The notes beneath the pieces were generated by a model that saw only the letters and a list, made by a program, of their open reading frames with translations, did no database searches and was not told the origin of the DNA. A stretch of DNA of 64,000 nt from Salinivibrio kushneri (lineage in GTDB: Bacteria > Pseudomonadota > Gammaproteobacteria > Enterobacterales > Vibrionaceae), in contig NZ_CP114588.1 in assembly GCF_027286325.1 (NCBI RefSeq), positions 868,001 through 932,000 on the forward strand, given 5' to 3'. Of this stretch, positions 27,243-36,584 are shown in pieces. The translations under genes were made by a program, and so were the position numbers. The stretch's first letter is position 1. Every line of letters begins with the position of its first letter.

Positions 27243-27974
27243 ATGCTTCATTTCGATTTAAGAAAAAAAGAGGATGCCGACCACGTGGACTGGCGTGCTA
27301 TGTTAGAAACCAAACGTGAGACGGTGCAGCACGAAACATTACAAGCATTTTATCAACAAGGCTGGGTGTCGCCTGATACACCTGTTTCACAAGTGTCTTT
27401 TGTGGCGTTAGACTTTGAAACCACAGGGCTCGATAGCCAGCAAGATGCCATTGTCAGTATTGGCTTGGTGCCTTTCACTCTCAATCGCATTCGCTGTCAG
27501 CAGGCGCAACACTGGATTGTTAACCCTAATCGGCCGTTGGCAGAGTCGTCGATTGTGATTCATGGGATTACACATTCTGATATTGTCAACGCGCCTGACT
27601 TTTCGCATGTGATTGAACCTTTACTGAGCGCGTTGGCCGGCTCCGTGGTGGTGGTTCATTATCGCCGTATTGAACGGGAGTTTCTGGATCGCGCGATCAA
27701 ACAACGCTTGGGGGAGGGGATTATCTTCCCAATGGTTGATACCATGGAATTAGAGGCGCGCAAACATAGAAGCGGTAAACGCAGCTTTATGGATTGGATT
27801 GCACGTCGCCCGCCTGAGTCGATTCGTTTAGCCGATAGTCGTCATCGTTATCACTTGCCTTTCTACCAGAGCCACCATGCACTGACGGATGCGATGGCTA
27901 CCGCTGAGTTACTGCAAGCGCAAATTGCCCATGACTTTTCACCGGACACGCCCATTAGTGAATTATGGCGCTAG
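27243..27974 (+). CDS. DnaQ-like 3'-5' exonuclease (DEDDh)
   Basis: 243 residues with an RNase T/DnaQ fold. ExoI is VALDFETTGLDSQQDAIVSIG (about 51-71), ExoII is around SSIVIHGITHSDI with VVVHYRRIEREFL, and ExoIII is HHALTDAMATAELL, giving the DEDDh catalytic set. The first 45 residues are a helical extension. It sits nine bases after the cNMP/CBS/nucleotidyltransferase gene, and this pairing recurs in other gammaproteobacteria as far as I know. Its substrate (DNA, RNA or nucleotide) is not evident. Confidence 0.88.
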   Translation: MLHFDLRKKEDADHVDWRAMLETKRETVQHETLQAFYQQGWVSPDTPVSQVSFVALDFETTGLDSQQDAIVSIGLVPFTLNRIRCQQAQHWIVNPNRPLAESSIVIHGITHSDIVNAPDFSHVIEPLLSALAGSVVVVHYRRIEREFLDRAIKQRLGEGIIFPMVDTMELEARKHRSGKRSFMDWIARRPPESIRLADSRHRYHLPFYQSHHALTDAMATAELLQAQIAHDFSPDTPISELWR

Positions 27975-28112
27975 CCGCGGGAACAATTCTCGCTGCTAAA
28001 GCAGCTGATATCGTGGCGAGAACACGAATGAACCCTTTACTGGTGGTTTCCGTAGTGACTGACAAGGCGTATAATCGACGTGCTACAAGTCAGTGACGGA
28101 GTGAGAGGAAAA

Positions 28113-28316
28113 ATGACATTGATCCATGCGGTTGAAGGGTTAGCGTTCGGTCTCGGCGTGCTATTGCTGTCATCGTCCATTGGCTTTGCGTATTGGGGGA
28201 TCACTTTAAAGCCTGAAGAAGCTGAAGATATGACCGCACGTAAAATTGAGTTGGGTTTTTATGCTGGCGCTTGCCTTGTTTTCGCCCTACTCATTGGCTA
28301 TTGGTTGAGCGTGTAG
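28113..28316 (+). CDS. small two-helix membrane protein, hypothetical
   Basis: 67 residues with two predicted membrane helices (about 8-27 and 46-66) joined by a short acidic loop (LKPEEAEDMTARK). ATG 28113 stands behind AGAGGA; a longer frame starting at 28080 has no ribosome site. No family recognised. It is an isolated gene ahead of a bidirectional terminator. Confidence 0.65.
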   Translation: MTLIHAVEGLAFGLGVLLLSSSIGFAYWGITLKPEEAEDMTARKIELGFYAGACLVFALLIGYWLSV

Positions 28317-28379
28317 CCTTAGAGACCTTGGTATAACGGCGACAGCGCATAAGCCTAAGGCTTAAACATGAGTGCAAAA

Positions 28380-28408
28380 AAAACCACCGATTGCTCGGTG
28401 GTTTTTTC
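28380..28408. terminator. bidirectional terminator between the small membrane protein gene and the AGCS symporter gene
   Basis: AACCACCGA/TCGGTGGTT stem with a short loop, A-tract on the left and T-tract on the right. Confidence 0.88.
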
Positions 28409-28425
28409 GTATGACCCGTAGGGGA

Positions 28426-29859
28426 TTACCAAACGTCTTTATCGATTTGCTTATCTAGTTTCGGGAACTTAGTACGATCAAAGGTTGGGTTTTTGCCCGC
28501 ACGGCGCTGATCTTCATAATCTTTCATCAGCGCAAACGCGATACCCGACAAGAGCGCGATAGCCACCAAGTTGATCACGGCCATCATGCCCATCGACAAG
28601 TCCGCAAAGCTCCAGATTAACGGTAAATCAGTAATCGCGCCCACCAACACCATGGCTAACACGGCAATGCGGTAAAGCAAAATCGCGTTCTTCGAGCGGA
28701 AAATATACTCGATATTTGACTCACCATAAGAATAGTTGGCAATGATAGAGGTGAAAGCGAACAGCAGGATTGCGACGGCGATAAAGGCCGCGCCCCAGTC
28801 ACCTACTTGGCTAACCAGTGCTTCTTGGGTAAGCGCAATACCCGTGAGGCCGCTATTTGGCTCAAGCATACCGGAGATCAAGATGATCGATGCCGTCGCG
28901 GTACAGATAACGATGGTGTCGACAAAAACACCGAGCATCTGAACATAGCCTTGTGCTGCTGGATGATTTGGCTTGGTGGTTGCGGTAGCGGCGGCATTCG
29001 GTGCTGAACCCATACCTGCTTCGTTCGAGAACAAACCGCGTTTAATACCTTGCATCATCGCTTGCGCAATGGCATAGCCCATTGCACCGCCAGCCGCTTG
29101 TTCAAGCCCGAGCGCACTTTTAACAATGGTTGAGATTACCGCAGGCAGCTGTTCGATATTCATACCGACCACGACAAGTGCGACCAACAAATACGCTAGT
29201 GCCATGAACGGCACGATCAGCTCGGCCACGCGCGCAACCGAACGCATACCACCAAAAATCACGGGCGCGGTCACGAGGGCAAGGCCGATGCCAACCGCTA
29301 AGGCATCAAAGCCAAATGCGGTATTCATTGCTGCGGCAATCGAGTTGGACTGGACACCGTTAAACGCCAGGCCAAAGGCGATAATCAGACAGATCGCAAA
29401 CGCAATGCCTAACCAGCGCTGACCTAAACCTTTCTCAATGTAATAAGCTGGACCACCGCGAAAGGTCTTGTCGTTGTGGTTAACTTTGTACGCCTGCGCC
29501 AAGGTGGATTCGACGAAACTGGTTGCCATGCCGACCAATGCCGTTAGCCACATCCAGAAGATAGCACCAGGGCCACCCAGATAGAGTGCGACGGCCACAC
29601 CGGCCATGTTCCCGGTACCGACGCGCGCCGCCAGACTTGTACTAAAGGCTTGGAAAGAAGAGATACCACCTGACGCGCCATCGCGGCTGTTGGCCATGAG
29701 TTTGAACATGTGGCCAAAGTTACGGAATTGAATAAAGCCAGATCGTACGGTGAAGTACAAACCTAAGCCAATCAAAAGATAAATGAGTACGCTGCCCCAA
29801 AGGAGGCCGTTACCTGTATCGACTATGGACACAAATAGATTTTTAAGTTGTTCCATCAT
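28426..29859 (-). CDS. AGCS-family sodium:alanine/glycine symporter
   Basis: Inner-membrane amino-acid symporter of 477 residues, importing alanine or glycine with sodium. Family signatures include GGISSFQAFSTSLAARVGTGNMAGVAVAL, the FRGGPAYYIEKGLG segment, and GLFSNEAGMGSAPNAAA. About ten membrane helices are visible. The tandem ATGs at 29859 and 29856 follow AGAG at suitable distance, whereas the longer frame from 29904 adds an unconvincing N-terminus. Single gene, with its own terminator. Confidence 0.92.
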   Translation of the reverse strand: MMEQLKNLFVSIVDTGNGLLWGSVLIYLLIGLGLYFTVRSGFIQFRNFGHMFKLMANSRDGASGGISSFQAFSTSLAARVGTGNMAGVAVALYLGGPGAIFWMWLTALVGMATSFVESTLAQAYKVNHNDKTFRGGPAYYIEKGLGQRWLGIAFAICLIIAFGLAFNGVQSNSIAAAMNTAFGFDALAVGIGLALVTAPVIFGGMRSVARVAELIVPFMALAYLLVALVVVGMNIEQLPAVISTIVKSALGLEQAAGGAMGYAIAQAMMQGIKRGLFSNEAGMGSAPNAAATATTKPNHPAAQGYVQMLGVFVDTIVICTATASIILISGMLEPNSGLTGIALTQEALVSQVGDWGAAFIAVAILLFAFTSIIANYSYGESNIEYIFRSKNAILLYRIAVLAMVLVGAITDLPLIWSFADLSMGMMAVINLVAIALLSGIAFALMKDYEDQRRAGKNPTFDRTKFPKLDKQIDKDVW

Positions 29860-30438
29860 TAAACTCTGTTTTGTCTGTTGGGAGACGCCTAACTCGATAA
29901 ACACGTGAACTCAGGTTCATCGTGAAAGAGCGAGGGTCGACAACCACTGTCCATGTGAGATCTCTGCCGTCCATGCAGGTGAGCAACGAAACGCGCGGTA
30001 GCACCAAAAAATCTGGCTCGCTATGACGCGCGATGTTGGATCTGCAACAGCATTTTGAATCCATGCTCGGCTGTTGCCAGAGTGCGCCGTTGCCAGCGAT
30101 ATTGATGTCTTAGCACATCAATACACTGAGTGGAGCACGCCGGATAATACCGATATTTGTGAGACAAAACACTAGATGATTATTGATTTGTTGGTTTTTT
30201 GAACGGCATTAAGTGTTAATAATAGCACTAAAAACTGTAACCAGAATGTAATGCTTTGCACGCTAATTACTTGATGTTAAAGCAGTCATCTCGGCGACTT
30301 TCGCATATTATTCCGTATTTTTTGATTAAATATTGTTTTATTGCGCGCTGAACGAAATGTGATCAATGCCTCATATTGCCGTTGACTCATCGCACTGAAT
30401 CTCCAACCACTCTGCCCGAATGGGTAGATAAAGGTGAC
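29860..30438. other. intergenic region between the AGCS gene and ybaM
   Basis: No gene supported. Close to the AGCS start is an inverted repeat CACGTGAAC-TCA-GGTTCATCGTG (29902-29924, one bulge), which could be an operator or leader hairpin. The section 30170-30350 is AT-rich and otherwise featureless. Confidence 0.5.
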
Positions 30439-30621
30439 TTATTCGTTGGGTGACGCGGCTTTCTTTGTCAGCAGGTCACGTTTAACGATATCGATTGCGG
30501 ATAGGGCTGTGTCGGTGTCAATTTCATGGCTTTCAAGTAAATAGATAAGATCAACGGCGAGTTTTACGTCGTCGGGTGCCTCTTCGAGTGCTTTTGACGA
30601 GGAAGGGTGTGAGTCAGTCAT
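30439..30621 (-). CDS. ybaM: YbaM family protein (DUF2496)
   Basis: 60 residues matching the small YbaM family: [16 protein letters not shown], then [13 protein letters not shown]. Function unknown. It overlaps the end of the deacetylase-like gene by four bases and is last in a five-gene minus-strand operon. In E. coli ybaM lies directly beside priC; here the deacetylase gene is inserted between them. Confidence 0.85.
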   Translation of the reverse strand: MTDSHPSSSKALEEAPDDVKLAVDLIYLLESHEIDTDTALSAIDIVKRDLLTKKAASPNE

Positions 30622-31544
30622 GATGCCTCCAGGCTGGCTGAAAAGTCGGGAAAGTGGGTGATCGCGGCTTGGATGAGTTGTTCGTGCAGCGGGATCAGCT
30701 GGTCGTGGGTGTCATGATAACCACCTCCAATGACCGCAGCGACGGGGATCTGGTGGGCGGCACACCGTGATAGCACGCCTGTGTCGCGTTGAAAAATGCC
30801 CTCAGTGCTGAGTGACAAATACCCCAATGCATCGTCTTTATGAACGTCGACGCCAGCGTCATAGATCACCATGTCGGGGCGGTGCTGAGCCAGTGCAAGG
30901 TCGAGTAAAGGCAAAAAGGCATCAAGATAGTCGTTATCTTGGGTGCCAATCGGGAGGGGTAAATCAAGCGTTGATGATGGTTTTCGCGAGGGAAAGTTTT
31001 TCTCACAGTGGACGGAAAAGGTCACAATATCTGGATGTGAGGAGGCCAGCGCGGCGGTGCCGTCACCGTGGTGAACATCACAATCGACGATCATTACCGT
31101 CTCTATCCCCGGTTGAGTGAGCGCATGACGGGCGGCAATCATCAAGTCGTTAAATAAGCAAAAGCCACTGCCAAAATCATAGTGGGCATGGTGGTAACCG
31201 CCAGTAAGGTGAATAGCCAGACCCGTGCGCAATGCCTGATCCACCGTTAATGTGGTGCCGCCCAGAGAGGTTAAACTGCGTTTTATTAGCGACTCGCTCC
31301 AAGGAAACCCAATACGACGCATTTTTACCAAAGGCAAGCTTCCCTCGAGTAATTGACTTACATAGGCGGGGTCATGAATGGCGTCAATGACCTCTCTTTG
31401 TGCGGCGCTTGGCCGGTAAAACTCAACCGGCAAGGCAAGTGCTTGCAAGCGCTCAAAAAGTAGCCGGTACTTTTGCAGTGGATAACGGTGACCCTCGGGA
31501 AGCGGAAAATCAGAGTAAATGGGGTGGTATATCAGTGGTAGCAC
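30618..31544 (-). CDS. histone-deacetylase-family amidohydrolase
   Basis: A zinc-dependent deacetylase-fold protein of 308 residues. It shows the HDAC core: [23 protein letters not shown] (tandem His pair), [15 protein letters not shown] (zinc-binding Asp and His), [10 protein letters not shown], and the second zinc Asp in [14 protein letters not shown]. Bacterial members deacetylate acetylated small molecules such as polyamines or acetyl-lysine; the substrate here is unknown. GTG start behind AAGGAG. It lies 14 bases after priC and overlaps ybaM, so it belongs to the operon. Confidence 0.9.
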   Translation of the reverse strand: MLPLIYHPIYSDFPLPEGHRYPLQKYRLLFERLQALALPVEFYRPSAAQREVIDAIHDPAYVSQLLEGSLPLVKMRRIGFPWSESLIKRSLTSLGGTTLTVDQALRTGLAIHLTGGYHHAHYDFGSGFCLFNDLMIAARHALTQPGIETVMIVDCDVHHGDGTAALASSHPDIVTFSVHCEKNFPSRKPSSTLDLPLPIGTQDNDYLDAFLPLLDLALAQHRPDMVIYDAGVDVHKDDALGYLSLSTEGIFQRDTGVLSRCAAHQIPVAAVIGGGYHDTHDQLIPLHEQLIQAAITHFPDFSASLEAS

Positions 31545-31558
31545 ATTCGCTCCTTACG

Positions 31559-32110
31559 TTATCGCTTTTCCCGGTAAGTAATAGTGGTTTCAATACGTTC
31601 TCGGGCTTTGGTGCACCGTGCAAGGCGCTGCTCAAGTGCTAGGACCTGTTTTTGGTATTGTTGCCGCACAGCAGGACTTGAGGCCATGTCTACGCTGGCG
31701 TTGGCGTCGCGGAGCTTGTCGGCGAGACGCCTTTCCCAATCTTGGTGTTTGGCCAAGTCTTGATAAAGCTCACCGATCGACTGGCGACGAGGGCCACGCC
31801 GCGCCTGTTCTTGCTTACGTAAAGGTTGGGTTGCAAGCTCACGTTGCAGTGCAGTGATTTGCGCTAATAAGGTTTCGCAAATATGGGTGGCACGCGCATC
31901 CGTTAGCACGCCTTGTTGATGGTCGCGGCGCATCACCTCCAATAAGGCTTGCGCTTCATTAACACAAGGTGTTAACAGCTTACCTTTGCAGTGAAAAAGC
32001 GGTGTGGCAAATAAAGGTGCTTTGGCTTCACCGCGACGCCGGTCGACCTCTGCCGCTTGAACAGCAAGTTGGTCTAAATGTTGAGCCATTGCATCGATTT
32101 GCGCTTTCAT
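31559..32110 (-). CDS. priC: primosomal replication protein PriC
   Basis: A small helical basic protein of 183 residues that loads the replicative helicase at stalled forks. It shows the PriC pattern of paired coiled helices with LFHCKGKLLTPCVNEAQALL in the N-terminal half and the EWERRLADKLRD-like segment (HQDWERRLADKLRDAN) in the C-terminal half. Identification is supported by ybaM two genes away, as in E. coli. It lies 24 bases after the TSUP permease gene. Confidence 0.82.
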   Translation of the reverse strand: MKAQIDAMAQHLDQLAVQAAEVDRRRGEAKAPLFATPLFHCKGKLLTPCVNEAQALLEVMRRDHQQGVLTDARATHICETLLAQITALQRELATQPLRKQEQARRGPRRQSIGELYQDLAKHQDWERRLADKLRDANASVDMASSPAVRQQYQKQVLALEQRLARCTKARERIETTITYREKR

Positions 32111-32134
32111 GGTGTCGTTCTCTTTTATTGAGGG

Positions 32135-32908
32135 CTAAAACCACGCATCAACGGCAAGTTTGCCCGCTAAAATAACCACGGCGGTAATAAAAATCGGACG
32201 TATAAAGCGGCTGCCAAATCGGATTGCTGAGTGCGCGCCAATAAAGGCGCCCAGCATAAGACACGCGCCCATGGTTAAGCCCAGCGCCCAGCTCACATGG
32301 CCTAATAGCGCGAACGCCACCAGTGAGGTGAAGTTACTGGTAAAGTTCATCGCCTTTGCCAACCCAGAGGATAGCAAGATATTCATCCGATAGAGCGACA
32401 TGGTCGACACGGTCCAAAACGCACCGGTTCCTGGACCTGCCACCCCGTCGTAAAAGCCAAGAGATAAACCCTGACTCCATTGTTTTATCGGCAATTTGGG
32501 GCAACGTGTGGGTAGTTGGTTGTTATCCCCCTTTGGGTGTGGGTGCCAGATGGTATACACCGCGGCCACCAATACCACGATCGGTATCGCTTTTTCGAGC
32601 CACTCGGTGCTCAAAACGTCCACCAGCAGGGTGCCGGCCGTGGCGCCAATTAAGGTGCCCCAAAATGCATGTTGCCAAAACAAGGGAGAAAATAGGCGCT
32701 TTTTATAGTAGGTGAAGGCAGCGGTGCTCGACGCAAAGGTCGCGGCCAGCTTATTAGTCCCCAAGGCAACATGCGGCGGCAGGCCGAGTGATAATAGAGC
32801 AGGCACAGTGAGCATGCCGCCGCCGCCAGCGACCGCATCAATAAATCCAGCGACAAAAGCAGTCAGCCCCAGAATAACTAAAGTAGAGAGGTCAATCAGT
32901 TCCAGCAT
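32135..32908 (-). CDS. TSUP (TauE/SafE) family permease, YfcA-like
   Basis: A membrane protein of 257 residues with the TSUP repeats: FVAGFIDAVAGGGGMLTVPALL at the N-terminus, LGTNKLAATFASSTA, and in the second half GFYDGVAGPGTGAFW and KAMNFTSNFTSL. The family exports or imports sulfur-containing or other small organic anions; the substrate is undetermined. It is 14 bases after dinG and upstream of priC in the same operon. Confidence 0.88.
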   Translation of the reverse strand: MLELIDLSTLVILGLTAFVAGFIDAVAGGGGMLTVPALLSLGLPPHVALGTNKLAATFASSTAAFTYYKKRLFSPLFWQHAFWGTLIGATAGTLLVDVLSTEWLEKAIPIVVLVAAVYTIWHPHPKGDNNQLPTRCPKLPIKQWSQGLSLGFYDGVAGPGTGAFWTVSTMSLYRMNILLSSGLAKAMNFTSNFTSLVAFALLGHVSWALGLTMGACLMLGAFIGAHSAIRFGSRFIRPIFITAVVILAGKLAVDAWF

Positions 32909-32922
32909 GTTAACTCGTCAGT

Positions 32923-34995
32923 TTAAGGTTCGATCACGCGTTTAAAGGGTGGTAGCGAGTCGAGTAAGGATTGGCCATATCTACGGGTGATAATGCGCCG
33001 GTCAAGAAGCACTACTTTACCAGAATCCTCTTCTTTGCGCAGTAGTCGCCCCACTGATTGCACCAGCTTTTTACTTGCTTCTGGCACGGCAATTTGTAAA
33101 AACGGGTTGCCACCACAGCGCTCGATATATTCAGCGTGCGCTTCTTCAACCGGCGAGGTTGGCACCGCAAAGGGGATCTTAGTAATAATGAGGTTGGTCA
33201 ATAAGTTACCCGGTAAATCTAAGCCTTCGGAAAAGCTGCCAGTGCCAAAAATGATGCTGGTTTTATCATCATTAACGGCTTGTTGATGCGCTTTGAGTAA
33301 CGCGGTACGCGACTGGCTACCTTGGCAAAGCAATTGCCAGCCCCGTTGCTTGCAAGTGCTTTCAATTGCTTGTGTCACTTGTTTCATTTGCCAGTAGGAG
33401 GCAAAGAGCACCAAAGAGGCACGTTCACCTTCTAGGTGTTCAAGTATTTTCTCGTTTAATGCATCTGTAAAGGCACTGGCTTGGGGCTCACAAGGCATCG
33501 TCGGGATCACCAAGCGCGCTTTATTGGCGTAATCAAACGGTGAGGGTAAGGCTAGATAACGCGAGCCATCGGTTTCGCTCAAACCAACCTGACGGCAGAA
33601 ATAGCTGAACCGATTTAGAGCACGCAAAGTGGCGGAAAAAAGGCCCACTCCGGCTGCGCGAGACCAGAGCATTTGGTCTAGGCGCCAACCGACTTCCAAA
33701 GGAGAGACATGCACCCAAAGATCGCCTTCGCGCTCGCGACACGCCTGCAACCAACGCGCCAAAGGGGCACCTTTGTTCGAATTAGGCTGGGCCATCAAGG
33801 TCCATACTTTTTCCAGGTTCTCTAACCGTTGCAGGAAAAAAGCCGTTTCCGCGAGTGCCGGATCAGCCAGTTTTGCCGAAATGTCATTTTCTTTCAGACG
33901 CTCATTGATCAAATCATGAATTTTCCCCAATGCTTGATGGGCTTTTTTACTCGCGGTTTTGAGTTGTTCACTGGGCGAGATAAGCGCATCGGGGAGCTCG
34001 CCATCGGCAAAGCGGTAGCAACCATCATCGTTGAGCGGCAATTGACTGAGCTGTTGCTTCACGTCGCGTAAGCCTGGGATTAAGGTTTGAATCGCGTCTA
34101 GCAAGCTATCGACAAACCGATGTGCACGCTTAATATCAGCGGTATTCCCCAACTTGGTCGTCGCTTGATTGAGCTTTTCTAACCAGCTGATCACACCCAA
34201 CAGGCTGGCACTGGCGGCAGAAAAGTCTCGCGCGACAGTGGGCAAGTGGTGTGCCTCGTCAATCATATACAGGCATTGTTCTGGCTCGGGCAAGATCACC
34301 CCGCCACCGAGCTCTAAATCGGCCAGCAGTAGGCTATGGTTCACCACCACTACATCCGCTTTATCCATCGCTTCGCGTGCTTTAGCAAACGGGCAACCAC
34401 GGTGGGCGGGCAAACCAGCGTGACAAGTGTGCTTATCAGAGGCGATAGCCTGCCAAAGATGATCAGCAATGGGCTTTGGCCAACTGTCTCTGTCACCATC
34501 CCACTTGCCCCGACTCAGTGCAGCGTAGAGATCGTTGAGTAACAATTGTTCGCTGCGCTTGGGTTTTTGGGTAAATAGCGCGCCTTGAATGCTTTCCGTA
34601 TCCGCGACCGCGCTTAGCTTATGTATACAGCAATAGCGTTTGCGACCCTTGGCCAAGATAAAATCAAACGGCTTTGGGCAAATGCGATGAAAAAACGGGA
34701 TATCTTTATTGGCAAGCTGCTCTTGCAACGCCACTGTCGCGGTGGAAATCACCACTTTTTTATTGTTGTTGAGTGCAAATGGGATCGCTCCCATCAGATA
34801 GGCCATCGACTTACCGACCCCAGTACCTGCTTCTGCCACTAATAATCGGCGTTTAGGCTCGTAATCACCGGCCAGGGTTTTCGCGAGCTCTGCCACCAAA
34901 TAGTTCTGAGCTTTACGGGGAATAAAGTGGGGAAGTTGATCTTGTAGCGTTTGGTAGCACGCGCGAATGTCTGATTTTACGGCAGGGCTGAGCAT
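32923..34995 (-). CDS. dinG: ATP-dependent DNA helicase DinG
   Basis: XPD-type 5'-3' helicase of 690 residues. Walker A is AEAGTGVGKS (about 54-63), the DEAH box is at 246-249, and the C-terminal helicase motifs include VGRLLRKEEDSG. Cysteines suited to an iron-sulfur cluster are C122, C123, C191 and C201; the central Cys of the E. coli C-x4-C-x5-C triplet is not present at the equivalent place. ATG 34995 gives a start like E. coli DinG (MLSPAVKSDIRACYQTLQ); a frame extending to 35070 has no support. First gene of a five-gene operon. Confidence 0.92.
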   Translation of the reverse strand: MLSPAVKSDIRACYQTLQDQLPHFIPRKAQNYLVAELAKTLAGDYEPKRRLLVAEAGTGVGKSMAYLMGAIPFALNNNKKVVISTATVALQEQLANKDIPFFHRICPKPFDFILAKGRKRYCCIHKLSAVADTESIQGALFTQKPKRSEQLLLNDLYAALSRGKWDGDRDSWPKPIADHLWQAIASDKHTCHAGLPAHRGCPFAKAREAMDKADVVVVNHSLLLADLELGGGVILPEPEQCLYMIDEAHHLPTVARDFSAASASLLGVISWLEKLNQATTKLGNTADIKRAHRFVDSLLDAIQTLIPGLRDVKQQLSQLPLNDDGCYRFADGELPDALISPSEQLKTASKKAHQALGKIHDLINERLKENDISAKLADPALAETAFFLQRLENLEKVWTLMAQPNSNKGAPLARWLQACREREGDLWVHVSPLEVGWRLDQMLWSRAAGVGLFSATLRALNRFSYFCRQVGLSETDGSRYLALPSPFDYANKARLVIPTMPCEPQASAFTDALNEKILEHLEGERASLVLFASYWQMKQVTQAIESTCKQRGWQLLCQGSQSRTALLKAHQQAVNDDKTSIIFGTGSFSEGLDLPGNLLTNLIITKIPFAVPTSPVEEAHAEYIERCGGNPFLQIAVPEASKKLVQSVGRLLRKEEDSGKVVLLDRRIITRRYGQSLLDSLPPFKRVIEP

Positions 34996-35533
34996 CAACA
35001 GGTCCGAGTTGCAAAGGTTGGCGGCCAGTATAACACGAGGCAAAAACGTGAAAACGATCGCGAACTGCAAGATTTCCTTACAGATATGAGATCCTGGTCA
35101 CGAATTTAATTTGAACCATTCTTCGCTATCTTGCTGATCTGCCGTTTGATTAACAAAACGCCTGATTTAAGCCACTGATTAGTTTTTTATTCTAAAAACT
35201 GTTTTTTAAAGTGACGTTTTTGGTGTTTTATGTTGTTAGTGTTTGTTGTTTATTTTCATCAAAAGGACAGGTGATCGCGAGATAAACTGTGATCTCAGTT
35301 CAACAAATATCACTATATTGTTGTTTTTAAGCGGTTTTTGTCTAGATTGTAATGCGCTTCCAGTGAGTTGACAGAACTACAAATGTTCTGCACGATTAGC
35401 CACGAAGTTTCAGTGAACTGGCATTTTGTTCTTCGCAGCGTTTTTGCTGCTGGTAATAGAATGACAGTCACCATAAAACAGAGTTCCAAGAAGGAACTCA
35501 TAATGACTAAATAGAAAAGGCAGTGGATTAACC
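34996..35533. other. intergenic region between dinG and the porin gene
   Basis: AT-rich divergent region with the dinG promoter on one side and the porin promoter and leader on the other. I found no convincing LexA box next to dinG. The porin leader contains the hairpin and mini-ORF annotated separately. Confidence 0.6.
35481..35514 (+). promoter_or_regulatory. porin leader: hairpin followed by a three-codon mini-ORF
   Basis: GAGTTCC-AAGAA-GGAACTC is a perfect hairpin (35481-35499). Its 3' arm holds AAGGA, and an ATG ACT AAA TAG mini-ORF starts at 35503 at ribosome-binding distance. The porin ATG is 20 bases after the mini-ORF stop. Possible translational control, inferred from layout. Confidence 0.45.
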
Positions 35534-36496
35534 ATGAAAAAGACTATTCTAGCAATGGCAGTACCAGCTCTGCTGGCTGCTGGCTCAGCATCAGCAAGCA
35601 TCAACCTGTATGACGCAGAAGGCGTTAAAGTAGACGCGTCTGGTGCAGCCGAAGTGCAATACTTCCAAGCTATCGGTGAAAACAAAGATGGCGAGTGGCG
35701 CCTAGATGACGGTGACTTCGCTGTTAACACCGAAGTTGCTGTTTCTGAAGACTTGGCTGCAATCGGTCACTTCGCATTTAAATTCGAAGACAGCACCACT
35801 AAAAACGATGAGCTTTACGTTGGTTTCAAAGGCAGTGACTGGGGTACGCTTACTTTCGGTCGTCAACTGCTGATCAACGATGACATGGGCATCACCAAAG
35901 ACTACGAGTTGTCATCAGCTTCTAACGGTACTCTTCGCACTGAAGGTGACCAAGTTGCTAAATACGTTTACGACAACGGTACATTCTACGCAGGCCTATC
36001 TACGCTGCAAAACAGCGATGGTGAAGAGTCAACCGACGAGTACAAAATCTACGACGGCCGTCTTGGCTATCGTGTAGCTGATGTCGACATGCGTGTGTAC
36101 TACTATTATGCGGATGACGCAGGTGTGAACGGAGACGGCGACGACTTCGTCTATGCTTCGAAAGGTGATGTAGAGAACTACAACTTTGAAGTTGAGTATG
36201 CTGGCATCGAAAACGTAAGTCTTGCCGCTGCCTATGGTGTTAATACTGTTGACACTGGCTCAAGCGACGAAGAAGCTGATTTCTTCTCTGTAGCTGCTGA
36301 TTACACGCACGGTAAAACAACTTATGCTATCGGTGTTGACAACAAAGACGTTGACAGCGGTGATGACGTAACAGGTTATTACGCGAACGTAACTTATGCA
36401 CTGCACAACAATGCAAAAGTATACGCAGAAGTTGGTGACAACGACGCTGATAACAACGATTGGGGTTATGTAGCAGGTATGGAAGTTAAGTTCTAA
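35534..36496 (+). CDS. OmpU/OmpH-like outer-membrane porin
   Basis: A general porin of 320 residues. The signal peptide is about 1-21 (cleavage after SASA). The mature chain is strongly acidic, with alternating strands and loops as in Vibrio trimeric porins (VYVGFKGSDWGTLTFGRQ-like segment ELYVGFKGSDWGTLTFGRQ; last strand YVAGMEVKF). The terminal Phe is the outer-membrane assembly signal. It is shorter than many OmpU proteins (about 330-350). Monocistronic with a strong terminator; probably osmolarity-regulated, but no specific site could be named. Confidence 0.92.
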   Translation: MKKTILAMAVPALLAAGSASASINLYDAEGVKVDASGAAEVQYFQAIGENKDGEWRLDDGDFAVNTEVAVSEDLAAIGHFAFKFEDSTTKNDELYVGFKGSDWGTLTFGRQLLINDDMGITKDYELSSASNGTLRTEGDQVAKYVYDNGTFYAGLSTLQNSDGEESTDEYKIYDGRLGYRVADVDMRVYYYYADDAGVNGDGDDFVYASKGDVENYNFEVEYAGIENVSLAAAYGVNTVDTGSSDEEADFFSVAADYTHGKTTYAIGVDNKDVDSGDDVTGYYANVTYALHNNAKVYAEVGDNDADNNDWGYVAGMEVKF

Positions 36497-36536
36497 TTGA
36501 GCTTATACCATCACTGCTAAACGTAGCACTGATTAC

Positions 36537-36562
36537 AAAAGCCGCCTTAGGGCGGCTTTTTT
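36537..36562 (+). terminator. terminator after the porin gene
   Basis: AAAAGCCGCC-TTA-GGGCGGCTTTTTT. Confidence 0.9.
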
Positions 36563-36584
36563 ATTATCACGATTTGGAGAAAAA

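Noticed and set aside
35041..35105. LexA box upstream of dinG
   Set aside because: The best candidate (CTGC to ACAG near 35075-35093) has the wrong spacing for CTGT-N8-ACAG.
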